64,000 nt of DNA. Origin: Aequorivita aurantiaca. Its GTDB lineage: Bacteria; Bacteroidota; Bacteroidia; Flavobacteriales; Flavobacteriaceae. The notes under the pieces are model-generated. The model searched no databases. It was not told where the DNA came from and was given only the letters and a program-made list of their open reading frames with translations. Shown here in pieces: positions 35,494-46,759 of the stretch (position 1 is the first letter of the stretch; each line of letters opens with the position of its first letter). The stretch spans positions 1 through 64,000 of the forward strand of contig NZ_JAUGQQ010000004.1 in the NCBI RefSeq assembly GCF_030410135.1, in the 5' to 3' direction. Made by a program: the position numbers and the translations under genes.

Positions 35494-37284
35494 TTAACGG
35501 ATGCCGTGCATCAACTTTTTTAGAACAGGGTTCAGCAAAATAGAAATAACCCCAACACCTATCGGTATCATCGTAAAAATCAAAAAGAACGTACCGAGGG
35601 AATATTCCGCAGAAATTTTATCAATCATACCGCCCATTGTGTTTGCGGCCTTTTGGCCCACGGCAATGGCGAGGTACCACACCCCGAACATAAACCCGAT
35701 CATTCGCGCGGGCACTAATTTACTTAAATAGGAAAGTCCCAATGGCGATAGGCACAGTTCGCCCATGGTATGTAGCAGATAGGCCAAAATCAGGAAAATC
35801 ATACTCACGGAAGCGGTCATTGCCCCGGAAGGAATGTCCGAAGCGCCGTATGATAAAATTCCGAAACCGAGACCCAATAATATTAATCCGATTCCATATT
35901 TCATTGCAGCACTTGGGTTGTATTTGCTTTCCCACCAACGTGAGAAAAGCGGCGCCAAGGTTATGATAAAGAATGAATTTAAAATTCCGAACCACGTAGC
36001 TTCAATCTCTAATTCAGTTTGGTTGAAATTATTGTATAATCTAAAAAGAACAAGTGCCCAAATACCGACAAAAGCCAATATCAACGCAACATTCGACGCT
36101 GCTATTCTATGATGCGTTTTCTTTATCAATAAATAAATTACCCACGAAATAATTACCAACGGAAGCGTTGTTAATAGCGTATCAACAATTTTGAAAATTA
36201 TAGCCGAATTCCCGGATAAGGTTCTATCGGTATAATCCTGAGCAAAGAGCGTCATTGACCCAAGGGATTGCTCAAAAAATGCAAAGAAGAAAACCGTGAA
36301 AAGACCAAAAACCGAAACAGCTATCAATCTATCACGCACAACTGGCAAATAGCGGGCGATTCGAGTTACCAATAAAATCAGGAACATGGCCAGTGCCGCT
36401 AGAACAACGATGTTTGTGCCACTCATGCCCCCTATTTCAAAAGGAACTAAGGAAGTGTTATAAATCTTTTCCAATGGATCATTGAAAAGATAAAGTAAGC
36501 CGCCAATGGACGAAAGAACGATGAGTACATAATCAAACATCGTGAACGGATTCAATTTTGTTGGTGCTTCGTCCACTTTGTCACTTCGCAATTCTGGTCT
36601 TTCTTCATTAATGTTTTGGGGAATTTCAACTTCGTGCACCTTAGTCGGTTTAGCACCAATACTTCCGAACAGGTTACCCGCCAACAAAAACTGAAGCATT
36701 CCAAAAAACATAAAAATACCCGCAAGGCCAAAGCCCCACGACCATCCATAGTTTTCAGCCAAATAGCCGCAAAGCATCATTCCGAAGAAAGCGCCGGCAT
36801 TAACCCCCATATAGAAAATGGTGTAAGCTCCATCCTTTTTGGATTCCTTGCCTTTGTACATTTCTGAAATGATGGAAGTAATATTCGGCTTAAAGAAACC
36901 TGTACCAATTACTAAAAGTGCGAGACCCAAGTAAAATGAAGCCGTGGTTTCCAAAGCCATCGATGCGTGACCCAACGTCATAACAATACAGCCAATAACC
37001 ACCGCCATTCTGTAGCCGGTTATTTTATCTGCGATCCACCCTCCAATAATAGGGGTTAAATATAAAAGCGATGCATATGTTCCGATAAGAGCGAGTGCGT
37101 GCTCGCGCGGCCAATCCCAACCTGGGTTGTCACTTAAAAGGGGAGCGGTTAGGAAAAGCACTAAAAGTATTCGCATACCGTAGAAGGAAAATCGTTCCCA
37201 CATTTCGGTAAAAAAGAGGATAAAAAGTCCGGCGGGATGCCCCAGTACCTTGTCCTTAAATAAATTTTCAATATCTGTATTCAT
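35494..37284 (-). CDS. proton-dependent oligopeptide transporter (POT/PTR), first copy
   Basis: 596 residues with about 12-14 membrane helices. The POT signature ExxERFSFYG (27-36) binds protons and peptide. GYRMAVVIGCIVMTLGHASM and GTGFFKPNITSIISEMY are the family's other conserved stretches. A charged loop at about 210-245 may be cytoplasmic. It imports di- and tripeptides with protons. It is the last gene of a three-gene unit with DPP4. Confidence 0.92.
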   Translation of the reverse strand: MNTDIENLFKDKVLGHPAGLFILFFTEMWERFSFYGMRILLVLFLTAPLLSDNPGWDWPREHALALIGTYASLLYLTPIIGGWIADKITGYRMAVVIGCIVMTLGHASMALETTASFYLGLALLVIGTGFFKPNITSIISEMYKGKESKKDGAYTIFYMGVNAGAFFGMMLCGYLAENYGWSWGFGLAGIFMFFGMLQFLLAGNLFGSIGAKPTKVHEVEIPQNINEERPELRSDKVDEAPTKLNPFTMFDYVLIVLSSIGGLLYLFNDPLEKIYNTSLVPFEIGGMSGTNIVVLAALAMFLILLVTRIARYLPVVRDRLIAVSVFGLFTVFFFAFFEQSLGSMTLFAQDYTDRTLSGNSAIIFKIVDTLLTTLPLVIISWVIYLLIKKTHHRIAASNVALILAFVGIWALVLFRLYNNFNQTELEIEATWFGILNSFFIITLAPLFSRWWESKYNPSAAMKYGIGLILLGLGFGILSYGASDIPSGAMTASVSMIFLILAYLLHTMGELCLSPLGLSYLSKLVPARMIGFMFGVWYLAIAVGQKAANTMGGMIDKISAEYSLGTFFLIFTMIPIGVGVISILLNPVLKKLMHGIR

Positions 37285-37314
37285 ACCTCGGATTGTTGAA
37301 TTTTGTAAACAATG

Positions 37315-38718
37315 TTAAGCTTTATTGATGTTGGGGTCTGCTATTTCGTATCCCTCATTATCCCCACCAATATTGCGCTCGTTGTCCTCGGCACCATGGG
37401 TAAGATTTTCCAATTTCTTTCGAATCAATAAAACAAGTAAACCGAATACCACACAGAATACCGCAATTCCCGTAAATACGGTATATTCTCCCAAATCTGA
37501 AGCAGATTCGCCCAATAATCCCGCAACCTTGTTTCCGAAACCTGTCATGGCGAAATAAACTCCCATCATTAATGAAGCATATTTCAGCGGAGCCAACTTT
37601 GTAATGTATGAAAGGGCAACCGGAGAAAGACATAACTCCCCAATGGTATGGAAGAGATAGGCCAAAACCAACCAGTACATAGCCGAAGCACCTTCACTGC
37701 TAAATTGTGCAGCGGCCGCGGTCATAAAGAAAAAGCCCATCCCCATAATAATTAAGCCCAAACACATTTTGAAAAGGGAAGTCGAAATTTTTCCTTTTAG
37801 CTTCCGTTTCGCCCAATATGCAGCTACCACAGTTCCGAAAATGATAATAAACATAGCATTTAAGGATTGGAACCACGATGCAGGAACTTCCCAGCCCAAC
37901 AACATTCTATTGGTTTTTTCCGAAGCATAAATATTCATCAACCCGCCGGCCTGTTCAAAAGCACCCCAAAACACAATCACCAAAATAAAGGAAATGAAAA
38001 GCACGACCATTCTATCTTTTTCAATTTTAGACAGTGGTCTTTTCATCGCAGCTTTCTCTTCCGGATCAATCGATTTATTGGTGTTATTACCTACGTATTT
38101 CAAATGTTTTTGACCTACCAAATATTGGATTAATCCTAATGCCATTCCTATTGCGGCTAATCCGAATCCGTAGTGCCAGCCGTAAACTTCACCCACATAA
38201 CCCACGATTAAGCTGGAAAGGAAAGCACCTATGTTTATTCCAATATAGAAAATAGTAAACCCTTTATCCCTTCGAATGTCGCCCTGCTTATAAAGACCCC
38301 CAACCATTGTTGAAATGTTCGGTTTTAGCATACCAACTCCAGCAACAATCAAGCCCAGACCGGTGTAAAATGCCCACATTTCCTCCACGGAAAGTATTCC
38401 ATGACCTAAAACAAGTAAAATTCCGCCCACGAGCACCGATTGCTTTTGACCTAAAAATTTATCGGCAATCCATCCCCCGGGAATTGAGGCTACGTAAACC
38501 AACATAGTATAGGTGCCATACAAGGATAGCGCTTCGGCATTGGTCCACCCTAAACCAGGATTGCCACTGGTGGCTTCGGCCACAAGATAAAGCACCAAAA
38601 TGGCCCGCATTCCATAATAGGAAAAACGCTCCCACATTTCGGTGAAAAACAGTATATAAAGACCTACCGGGTGGCCAAATAATTCCTTTTGCTTTTGGTA
38701 TTGAAGTGCTTCTGACAT
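37315..38718 (-). CDS. proton-dependent oligopeptide transporter (POT/PTR), second copy
   Basis: 467 residues, about 130 shorter than the neighbouring paralogue. ExxERFSYYG (27-36) and GMLKPNISTMVGGLY are intact. The size reduction is in the middle, where the extra helices and loop of the longer copy are missing. It presumably has a different peptide preference. Gaps of 30-31 bp separate it from the flanking genes of the operon. Confidence 0.92.
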   Translation of the reverse strand: MSEALQYQKQKELFGHPVGLYILFFTEMWERFSYYGMRAILVLYLVAEATSGNPGLGWTNAEALSLYGTYTMLVYVASIPGGWIADKFLGQKQSVLVGGILLVLGHGILSVEEMWAFYTGLGLIVAGVGMLKPNISTMVGGLYKQGDIRRDKGFTIFYIGINIGAFLSSLIVGYVGEVYGWHYGFGLAAIGMALGLIQYLVGQKHLKYVGNNTNKSIDPEEKAAMKRPLSKIEKDRMVVLFISFILVIVFWGAFEQAGGLMNIYASEKTNRMLLGWEVPASWFQSLNAMFIIIFGTVVAAYWAKRKLKGKISTSLFKMCLGLIIMGMGFFFMTAAAAQFSSEGASAMYWLVLAYLFHTIGELCLSPVALSYITKLAPLKYASLMMGVYFAMTGFGNKVAGLLGESASDLGEYTVFTGIAVFCVVFGLLVLLIRKKLENLTHGAEDNERNIGGDNEGYEIADPNINKA

Positions 38719-38749
38719 AAAAATTTGAATTTGTAGTTAGAGTTGTTTT

Positions 38750-40939
38750 CTATAAATTTTTCTTGATGAAATCGGTCATTAAAGTATAAAGATGCAAACG
38801 GGTGTTACCACCGTAAATGCCGTGGTTTTTGTCCGGATAGATGCGCCAGTCAAATTGTTTGTTTGCCTGCACCAAAGCCTCAATCAAACGCATGGTGTTT
38901 TGAACGTGCACATTATCATCTGCGCTTCCGTGTACCAAAAGAAATTTTCCCTGTAGATTGTTCACGTGCGTAATGGGCGAGTTTTCATCGTAACCGGAAG
39001 GATTTTCTTGCGGTGAGAGCATAAAGCGTTCGGTATAAATACTATCGTAGAATCTCCAACTTGTTACGGGCGCCACGGCAATGGCCATTTCAAAAGTATC
39101 GGGTGCCTGAAACAGACAGTTTGATGACATAAACCCGCCATAACTCCAACCCCAAATACCGGTTCTTCCAGCATCAATATAGGGCAGCGCGCTCAGTTTT
39201 TGGGCTACTGCGGTTTGGTCCTCCACTTCATATTTGCCCAATTCCTTTTGGGTCATTTTTTTAAACTCCCTCCCTTTAAAGCCGGTTCCGCGGCCATCAA
39301 CGCAAGCAATAATTATTTGTTGATCATTGGCGAGCAGTTGGTGCCAAAAATCGTTGGCGTTCATCCACTTATTGGCAACACTTTGCGACCCGGGACCCGA
39401 ATATTGAAACAGAAAAAGAGGATATTGCTTTGTTTCATCAAAATCAACCGGCTTTACCATATACATATTCAAATCCTCGCCATTGATATTGATAATCGAA
39501 TATTCCTTTGGAGAAATTTTATAGGAAGCCAATCGGTTCTTTAACTCGTTATTGTTTTTTATTTCGCGGAGCACTTTCCCAGTTTTGGCTTCATTTAATG
39601 TGAAAATATATGGCGTATTTGAATCAGAAAAAGAACCGATATAATAGGTATAATCTGCGCTGAAATCGGCATCGTTCGTGCCCGTTTTATCGCTAAGCCG
39701 CACTTTATTTTTTCCCGACGGGAGAATGGAATAAACATCACGATTTATATTTCCATTTTCGGTGCTTTGGTAATACACACGACCCGTGTTTTGGTCAAAG
39801 CCGTAATAGGCCGTAACTTCCCAAGGCCCTTTGGTTACTTGGTGCAGAAGCTTTCCATTTTTATCGTATTGGTATATATGGTTCCACCCATCCTTCTCAC
39901 TGGTCCAGAAAAAACTATTGTCATTCAGAAAGGTTAAATTGTCGGTAACATCCACATAGGCATCGTCCTTTTCCGCCAGAATTAATTTTGAAGTATTATT
40001 GGAGGCATCCACAAAAACCAAATCGATTACGTTTTGGTGGCGGTTGGCGAGTTGCACACTAAGAATATCGTTATTCTTAGTCCAAAGCAATCGGGGAATG
40101 TAGTAACTGTTATATTTGGAAAGGTCCACTTCAGAGGTCTTGCCGCTTGAAAGATCATAAAGCTGCAAGGAAACTTTTGAATTTGCCTCGCCGGCCTTTG
40201 GATATTTAAAAGTATTGGCCGAAGGATAAAGCTGGTTGCCGTACACATCCATATTAAACTGTGGCACTTCGGTTTCATCGAATTTAATATATGCCAGTTT
40301 ATCGCCACTGGTGCTCCACTCAAAAGCGCGCACAAAGGCGAATTCCTCTTCATACACCCAATCGGTAATCCCATTTATGATGCTGTTCTTTTTGCCATCC
40401 GTAGTAATCTGTTTCGTTTCCCCTGAATTAAGATCCTTTATATAAAGATTGTTCTCAAAACCATAAGCAATCTTGTTTCCGTTGTTACTGAAGGTTGGCT
40501 CCTGGATTTTATTGGTGGAAACAAGGTTGAATTGTTTCGTATTTATATCGTAAACATAATAGGTGCCGAGGGAAGAATGGCGGTACACCGGTTGCATTTC
40601 AGTAGTGAAAAGGATTTTTGTTTCATCGTTGTTGAATTCATATGAGATAACGTGGTCAATACCGTTCATTTCCTTTGAATTCAATAGGGTACGAACCTTT
40701 TCACCCGTTTTGTAATCATACACATCTACGGTGGAAGCCTGCTGCTGTCGGTCATAATTCAACACCGCATATTCCTTTCCATTTTTCATGGAGCGGAGCA
40801 CATCAAGCCTTTCGGTTTTAAAAACCGGGGAGCCAGGTTTCCAAATATCTTCTAAGGTTATGTTTCTTTGTTGAGCAGTAAGGGTAGTAAAAGCTGTTAA
40901 AAACAGCAGTAAAAAAGAGAGGGAGTTAAATCTTTTCAA
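38750..40939 (-). CDS. S9 family dipeptidyl peptidase IV
   Basis: 729 residues. Signal peptide 1-22 (LTAQQ), an N-terminal beta propeller about 40-460 and a C-terminal alpha/beta hydrolase domain. The triad is in GWSYGGFM (Ser), HGSADDNVH (Asp) and KNHGIYGG (His). The double Glu motif of DPP4 (WVYEEEFAF) is present and selects a free N-terminus. It removes X-Pro or X-Ala dipeptides. The start is TTG at 40939: a stop lies just upstream and no ATG precedes the signal peptide. It is first in an operon with two POT carriers. Confidence 0.92.
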   Translation of the reverse strand: MKRFNSLSFLLLFLTAFTTLTAQQRNITLEDIWKPGSPVFKTERLDVLRSMKNGKEYAVLNYDRQQQASTVDVYDYKTGEKVRTLLNSKEMNGIDHVISYEFNNDETKILFTTEMQPVYRHSSLGTYYVYDINTKQFNLVSTNKIQEPTFSNNGNKIAYGFENNLYIKDLNSGETKQITTDGKKNSIINGITDWVYEEEFAFVRAFEWSTSGDKLAYIKFDETEVPQFNMDVYGNQLYPSANTFKYPKAGEANSKVSLQLYDLSSGKTSEVDLSKYNSYYIPRLLWTKNNDILSVQLANRHQNVIDLVFVDASNNTSKLILAEKDDAYVDVTDNLTFLNDNSFFWTSEKDGWNHIYQYDKNGKLLHQVTKGPWEVTAYYGFDQNTGRVYYQSTENGNINRDVYSILPSGKNKVRLSDKTGTNDADFSADYTYYIGSFSDSNTPYIFTLNEAKTGKVLREIKNNNELKNRLASYKISPKEYSIININGEDLNMYMVKPVDFDETKQYPLFLFQYSGPGSQSVANKWMNANDFWHQLLANDQQIIIACVDGRGTGFKGREFKKMTQKELGKYEVEDQTAVAQKLSALPYIDAGRTGIWGWSYGGFMSSNCLFQAPDTFEMAIAVAPVTSWRFYDSIYTERFMLSPQENPSGYDENSPITHVNNLQGKFLLVHGSADDNVHVQNTMRLIEALVQANKQFDWRIYPDKNHGIYGGNTRLHLYTLMTDFIKKNL

Positions 40940-41112
40940 AGTGTTAAAATTTTAATATGCCAAGTTTACTAATTTTTTGTGAAAGAGGGAAGGGTTTTTT
41001 TGTTAAATAAGCCGAGAACGCACTATTTAATGCCAATTACAATTAGCAACAATACCTCACAAAAACTATTGTTTTTAAGAATCAAGGAAGTACGTGTGAA
41101 AAAGATTAAAGG

Positions 41113-42027
41113 TTAATCGCGAATCAATGGCATAGTGGAACAACGGAGTAAACCTTCTTGTTTGGAAATTTCCGAATACGGAACTTCCTCGACCGTAAAT
41201 CCCTGTTCGCGCAGCCACGTATTTAATCGCGTGAAGTTTTTTTCTGAGAGGACAACCTCGGGAGAAATGGAGAATATGTTGCTGTTCATATCGTACATTT
41301 CGCGTTTGGTAATATGGAAACAATTCTCCTTTCCAAAGAAATCTACAAGCCATTGATATTCTTCCTCAATCAAAAATCCCTCTTTGTGCAGTATTGCTTT
41401 TCCTTTGCCCAAAGGTTGAAAACAGCAATCGAGGTGCAGCGCATTTTCATCAGCCACAGTATTACTTTTTCTTAAGTTGAAAGACTTAATTTTTTTATGC
41501 GGAAACAATTTCTGAAGATGCTTTACGGCATTCATATTTGTGCGCGCGGTAATAAAGCTTGGGTAATCCTCGCCATAATAAGCACCCACAAAAATATAGT
41601 CGCCCCACGGCATCACATCACCTCCCTCAATATGGGCATTCTCCGGAAATTCTATAATTTTTGACGGATCAATCTGGTTTAAAACATGTTCAATGGCCTC
41701 AATTTCCATAGATCGGTCCTCGAGAATATTGGCAATAATAAATTTATCCTCGATAACGAAGCCAATATCGCGCGTAAAAATTTGGTTATAATCCTTTATG
41801 GAATGGGGCCTGTAAACTTTTATGTCATATTTTTTAAAAACTTCGGCGACTGCTTCCATTTCGGCAACCATATCCTCATCGGTGGGGTATGTTCCGGCTT
41901 TTATATGTTCTGCGGACTTAGGATCATAAGCATTTTCCAGCTTTGGCACAGGGCCATTACTATCCGCCCTGCCCAGCACCACCGCGCGCAGTCTGGAAAT
42001 TTCATCCTTGATATTCAAATTGATCAT
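41113..42027 (-). CDS. pentein-fold amidinotransferase/arginine deiminase-like enzyme
   Basis: 304 residues. The family motifs are visible: NQIFTRDIGFVI (Asp and Arg of the guanidine site), HIEGGDVM (Glu), LHLDCCFQPL (catalytic His) and LLRCSTMPLIRD (catalytic Cys near the C-terminus). The reaction is nucleophilic attack on a guanidinium carbon. It could be an arginine deiminase-like, dimethylargininase-like or amidinotransferase enzyme; no arginine catabolic genes are near. It is about 170 bp downstream of the dpp4 start, in the same direction. Confidence 0.78.
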   Translation of the reverse strand: MINLNIKDEISRLRAVVLGRADSNGPVPKLENAYDPKSAEHIKAGTYPTDEDMVAEMEAVAEVFKKYDIKVYRPHSIKDYNQIFTRDIGFVIEDKFIIANILEDRSMEIEAIEHVLNQIDPSKIIEFPENAHIEGGDVMPWGDYIFVGAYYGEDYPSFITARTNMNAVKHLQKLFPHKKIKSFNLRKSNTVADENALHLDCCFQPLGKGKAILHKEGFLIEEEYQWLVDFFGKENCFHITKREMYDMNSNIFSISPEVVLSEKNFTRLNTWLREQGFTVEEVPYSEISKQEGLLRCSTMPLIRD

Positions 42028-42040
42028 ATGGCAAATATAG

Positions 42041-42068
42041 AAAAAGCACTTCTATAGTGAAGTGCTTT
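42041..42068 (-). terminator. intrinsic terminator of gltA
   Basis: AAAGCACTTC (42043-42052) and GAAGTGCTTT (42059-42068) form a perfect 10-bp stem with a 6-base loop, and the minus strand continues with T. It is 22 bases past the gltA stop. Confidence 0.8.
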
Positions 42069-42089
42069 CAATAGTATTAAATAATGTCT

Positions 42090-43376
42090 TTATCGTTTTT
42101 CGATAGGCACGAACGAACGAAGGTTTTCACCAATATATATTTGTCTCGGACGGCCTATCGGCTCTTTTTGAAGCCTCATTTCCCTCCATTGCGCAATCCA
42201 TCCAGGCAAGCGGCCAAGCGCAAACATTGGCGTAAACATTTCAACAGGAATTCCCAGGGCTCGGTAGATAATTCCCGAATAGAAATCCACATTTGGGTAA
42301 AGTTTTCTATCTACGAAATATGGATCCTCCAAAGCTTCTTTCTCGAGCGCTTTCGCAATATCGAGCACCGGATCGTCAATTCCTAAAGCATCCAAAACAT
42401 CATCGGCGGCTTTCTTTATAATTTTTGCGCGTGGATCAAAGTTTTTATAAACCCTATGCCCAAAGCCCATCAAACGGAAAGGATCGTTCTTATCCTTCGC
42501 CTTCGCCATAAATTTTTTGGTATCGCCACCATCTTCCTTAATGGCTTCCAACATTTCGATAACGGCTTGGTTCGCCCCTCCATGAAGTGGACCCCAAAGG
42601 GCTGCAATTCCTGCGGAAATAGAAACGAACAAACCAGCATGGGAAGACCCCACAATCCGAACAGTGGATGTCGAGCAGTTTTGCTCATGGTCGCCATGAA
42701 GAATTAAAAGTTTGTTCAACGCTTCCACTACGGTAGGTTTGGAAGTATATTCGCCACTAGGCTTTTTGAACATCATCTTTATAAAATTCTCAACATACCG
42801 AAGGGAATCATCACCGTAATCTAGCGGTAATCCTAAACGCTTTCTGTAAGTCCAAGCGGTAAGCACCGGAAATTTGGCCAATATTTTTACGATGGCTTTA
42901 TACATATCTTCCTCGCTGTCCACGTTGACGGACGAAGGATTGAAAGCAACCAATGCAGAAGTCAAAGAAGAAAGCACACCCATAGGATGGGCGGATTTTG
43001 GGAACCCATCCAATATTTTTTTAACGTCCTCATCAACGTGGGATTGGGCCTTTATATCATCGTGGAATTTTTCGAGTTGCTGCTCGGTCGGCAATTCCCC
43101 AAAAATAAGAAGATAACATACTTCCAAGAATCTAGCCTTTTCTGCCAATTCCTCAATGGAATAGCCACGGTATCGAAGAATGCCTTTTTCGCCATCCAAA
43201 AAAGTGATAGCACTCTCGCAGGAACCAGTATTTTTATAACCAGGATCCAGGGTCACCACACCATCAGTCGCACTTCTAAGGTTTTTAATATCTATTCCTA
43301 ATTCATTCTCGGTTCCTTCCACAATGGGAAATTCGTACTTTTTACCATCTATTTCTAGAGTTGCAATCTTGGCCAT
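42090..43376 (-). CDS. gltA: citrate synthase
   Basis: 428 residues, the length of type I hexameric enzymes. Active-site stretches: SHAGLFVSISAGIAALWGPLHGGANQ (His), GFGHRVYKNFDPRAK (His and Arg), and the C-terminal SGIIYRALGIPVEMFT (Asp in the preceding VDFYSGI). It condenses acetyl-CoA with oxaloacetate for the TCA cycle. It follows eno and carA on the same strand, but terminators after each suggest separate transcription. Confidence 0.96.
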   Translation of the reverse strand: MAKIATLEIDGKKYEFPIVEGTENELGIDIKNLRSATDGVVTLDPGYKNTGSCESAITFLDGEKGILRYRGYSIEELAEKARFLEVCYLLIFGELPTEQQLEKFHDDIKAQSHVDEDVKKILDGFPKSAHPMGVLSSLTSALVAFNPSSVNVDSEEDMYKAIVKILAKFPVLTAWTYRKRLGLPLDYGDDSLRYVENFIKMMFKKPSGEYTSKPTVVEALNKLLILHGDHEQNCSTSTVRIVGSSHAGLFVSISAGIAALWGPLHGGANQAVIEMLEAIKEDGGDTKKFMAKAKDKNDPFRLMGFGHRVYKNFDPRAKIIKKAADDVLDALGIDDPVLDIAKALEKEALEDPYFVDRKLYPNVDFYSGIIYRALGIPVEMFTPMFALGRLPGWIAQWREMRLQKEPIGRPRQIYIGENLRSFVPIEKR

Positions 43377-43510
43377 AAAATATGTGTATGTTTAATTTAA
43401 TTCAGAAATGCTAATTTACAAAATCTCGCGCTAATTTTTTAACATTCCTGAATATTCTTAGGTTAAAAAAACCTTAATTGATAGGTAATACAGTGTAATT
43501 TTCAAGCATA

Positions 43511-43535
43511 AAAAAACCCCGCTCTAAGCAGGGTT
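43511..43535 (-). terminator. intrinsic terminator of eno
   Basis: On the minus strand AACCCTGC pairs with GCGGGGTT (one U-G pair) around a short loop and runs into seven T. It begins 19 bases after the eno stop. Confidence 0.82.
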
Positions 43536-43553
43536 TGTGAATAATATATATAG

Positions 43554-44849
<1,296 letters not shown>

Positions 44850-44878
44850 TTAATAGTTATTGGTTAATAAGTTATTTG

Positions 44879-44915
44879 AAAAGCCCTCAAAGATTTTTGA
44901 AAACCTTTAAGGGCT
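44879..44915 (-). terminator. intrinsic terminator of carA
   Basis: An 11-bp stem with one wobble (AGCCCTTAAAG with CTTTGAGGGCT on the minus strand) followed by four T, starting 8 bases after the carA stop. Confidence 0.75.
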
Positions 44916-44922
44916 ATAAATT

Positions 44923-46044
44923 TTATGCAGTTTGCAATTTATGTTTTTCAATACTTTCGATAAACTGATCAAAAAGATATGATGCATCGTGTGGTCCGGG
45001 ACTCGCTTCGGGATGGTACTGTACAGAAAACGCTGGTTTGTTTTTCATTCTTATTCCACTTGCGGTGTGATCGTTCAAATGCATATGTGTGATCTCAATA
45101 TCGGGATGCGCTTCGGCCTGTTCACGATTTATAGCGAATCCGTGATTTTGTGAAGTAATTTCACCCTTACCTGTAACCAAATTCATAATTGGATGATTTA
45201 TACCCCGGTGACCGTGGTGCATTTTATAAGTAGAAATTCCGTTTGCTAAAGCCAAAATTTGATGGCCCAAACAAATTCCAAACATTGGCACTTCCTTTTC
45301 CAAAATTTCCTTTACTACTTGAATTGCGTTGCTTAAGGGCTCGGGATCGCCGGGACCATTTGAAATGAAAAAACCGTCCGGACCGAAAGCTTCCATTTCT
45401 GAAAAAGTAGCATCGTACGGAAATACTTTTATGTAGCAATCGCGCTCTGAAAGCCTGCGTAAAATGTTTTTCTTTATTCCCAAATCCAAAGCCGAGATTT
45501 TGTATTTGGCATTTTCATTTCCGAAGAAATAGGGTTCTTTTGTGGAAACTTTTGATGCGAGCTCCAAACCATGCATATCCGGTACTTCGGCCAATTGCTT
45601 TTTCAAACCTTCAATATTATCAACTTCCGTGGAAATAACGGCGTTCATCGCACCATTGTCGCGGATATAACTTACCAATGCGCGGGTGTCAACATCGCTT
45701 ATTGCGAGCAGATTGTTTTTGTTTAAGAAATTTTCAAGGGAATCATCCGCAGCTTCGCGTGAATAATGATAGCTGAAATTGCGCACCACCAAACCTGCAA
45801 TTTTTATTCCTTCAGATTCCACTTCGTCTTTATTGACACCGTAATTCCCAATGTGGGCATTGGTGGCGACCATTATCTGTCCAAAATAGGAAGGGTCCGT
45901 AAAAATTTCTTGGTAACCGGTCATACCCGTGTTGAAACAAACTTCGCCAAAGGCAGAACCTTCTTTGTTTCCAACCGCTTTTCCATAGAAAATGGTGCCG
46001 TCTGCCAATAAAATGAGTGCTTTTTTTCGTGTTTGGTATTTCAT
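44923..46044 (-). CDS. carA: carbamoyl-phosphate synthase, glutaminase small subunit
   Basis: 373 residues from the ATG at 46044 (MKYQTRKKALILLADG); an upstream start would read through a repeat element. N-terminal CPSase_sm_chain domain (about 10-140), then the class I glutaminase domain: nucleophile Cys in GICLGHQIL and His/Glu in YHPEASPGPHD. It supplies ammonia to CarB for carbamoyl phosphate (pyrimidines and arginine). carB is not in this window. Its leader holds a dispersed repeat. Confidence 0.96.
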   Translation of the reverse strand: MKYQTRKKALILLADGTIFYGKAVGNKEGSAFGEVCFNTGMTGYQEIFTDPSYFGQIMVATNAHIGNYGVNKDEVESEGIKIAGLVVRNFSYHYSREAADDSLENFLNKNNLLAISDVDTRALVSYIRDNGAMNAVISTEVDNIEGLKKQLAEVPDMHGLELASKVSTKEPYFFGNENAKYKISALDLGIKKNILRRLSERDCYIKVFPYDATFSEMEAFGPDGFFISNGPGDPEPLSNAIQVVKEILEKEVPMFGICLGHQILALANGISTYKMHHGHRGINHPIMNLVTGKGEITSQNHGFAINREQAEAHPDIEITHMHLNDHTASGIRMKNKPAFSVQYHPEASPGPHDASYLFDQFIESIEKHKLQTA

Positions 46045-46052
46045 TTTTAAAA

Positions 46053-46074
46053 GAGGTCTCGACTGCGCTCGACC
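46053..46074. repeat. dispersed quasi-palindromic repeat, copy 3, in the carA leader
   Basis: On the minus strand GGTC-GAGCGCAGTCGA-GACC plus TC, nine bases before the carA ATG. One base differs from the copy at 27961. If the carA promoter at 46114 is right, the element is transcribed in the leader and could fold. Confidence 0.7.
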
Positions 46075-46113
46075 AGACATAAATTTGTCGTAACAGTCAA
46101 ATTATTTTTTTTG

Positions 46114-46121
46114 CAAAAATA
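46114..46121 (-). promoter_or_regulatory. -7 promoter element for carA
   Basis: The minus strand reads TATTTTTG, matching TAnnTTTG, directly below the rplQ terminator. The -33 TTG is not clear. The leader would be about 60 bases. Confidence 0.35.
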
Positions 46122-46125
46122 GTAT

Positions 46126-46160
46126 AAAAAAAAGGGATAAACGAAAACGCTTATCCCTTT
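46126..46160 (-). terminator. intrinsic terminator of the ribosomal cluster after rplQ
   Basis: AAAGGGATAA (46131-46140) and TTATCCCTTT (46151-46160) form a 10-bp stem with a 10-base loop followed by eight T on the minus strand. It marks the end of the rpsL-rplQ cluster, 25 bases after the rplQ stop. Confidence 0.85.
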
Positions 46161-46184
46161 GTTATTTAATGAATTCAAATTCAT

Positions 46185-46694
46185 TTATTCTTCTTCTTTC
46201 TTCGCTTCTTTTTCAGCTTTTGCTGGAGCGGCTTTTGCAGCAGGTGCAGCGGCAGCAGCTTCAGTTCCGGTTCCGCTTCCACGACGGCTTCTACGAGTAG
46301 ATTTCTTCTTGGTTGCTTTGCCAGCGTTGTAAAGTTCGTTGAAATCTACAAGCTCAATCATTGCCATATCAGCATTATCACCTAAACGATTACCCAATTT
46401 AATAATACGGGTGTAACCTCCCGGACGGTCACCAACTTTTGGCGCAACAGTTCTGAAAAGTTCTGCAACTGCATCTTTTTGACGCAATTTGGCGAAAACC
46501 AGACGACGGTTGTGCGTGGTGTCTTCCTTAGATTTTGTTACCAATGGCTCCACAAATTGTTTCAACGCCTTTGCTTTTGCAACAGTAGTGTTGATCCGTT
46601 TGTGCTCAATTAAAGAGTTCGCCATATTCGCCAACATTGAATGTCTGTGGGCTGTTTTTCTTCCTAAGTGATTTATTTTTTTTCCGTGTCTCAT
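46185..46694 (-). CDS. rplQ: 50S ribosomal protein L17
   Basis: 169 residues. The conserved L17 core ends near residue 122; starts [17 protein letters not shown]. The last 45 residues are an added tail rich in Lys, Ala and Glu (about 125-169) that E. coli L17 (about 127 residues) lacks. L17 lies near the peptide exit tunnel, so the tail may reach the ribosome surface. It is the last gene of the cluster, after rpoA. Confidence 0.97.
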   Translation of the reverse strand: MRHGKKINHLGRKTAHRHSMLANMANSLIEHKRINTTVAKAKALKQFVEPLVTKSKEDTTHNRRLVFAKLRQKDAVAELFRTVAPKVGDRPGGYTRIIKLGNRLGDNADMAMIELVDFNELYNAGKATKKKSTRRSRRGSGTGTEAAAAAPAAKAAPAKAEKEAKKEEE

Positions 46695-46759
46695 GACATT
46701 TTTGTTTTAATCATCATCTTGCATCAACCCATTTTGGGGAGCAAAATATGACGTATTAA

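Noticed and set aside
41075-41353. 92-residue frame near the pentein-fold gene
   Set aside because: Different frame of the same strand over clear coding sequence with catalytic motifs.
42032-42039. TATATTTG on the minus strand as promoter of the pentein-fold gene
   Set aside because: It would start transcription at the ATG itself, and it lies beside the gltA terminator; probably chance.
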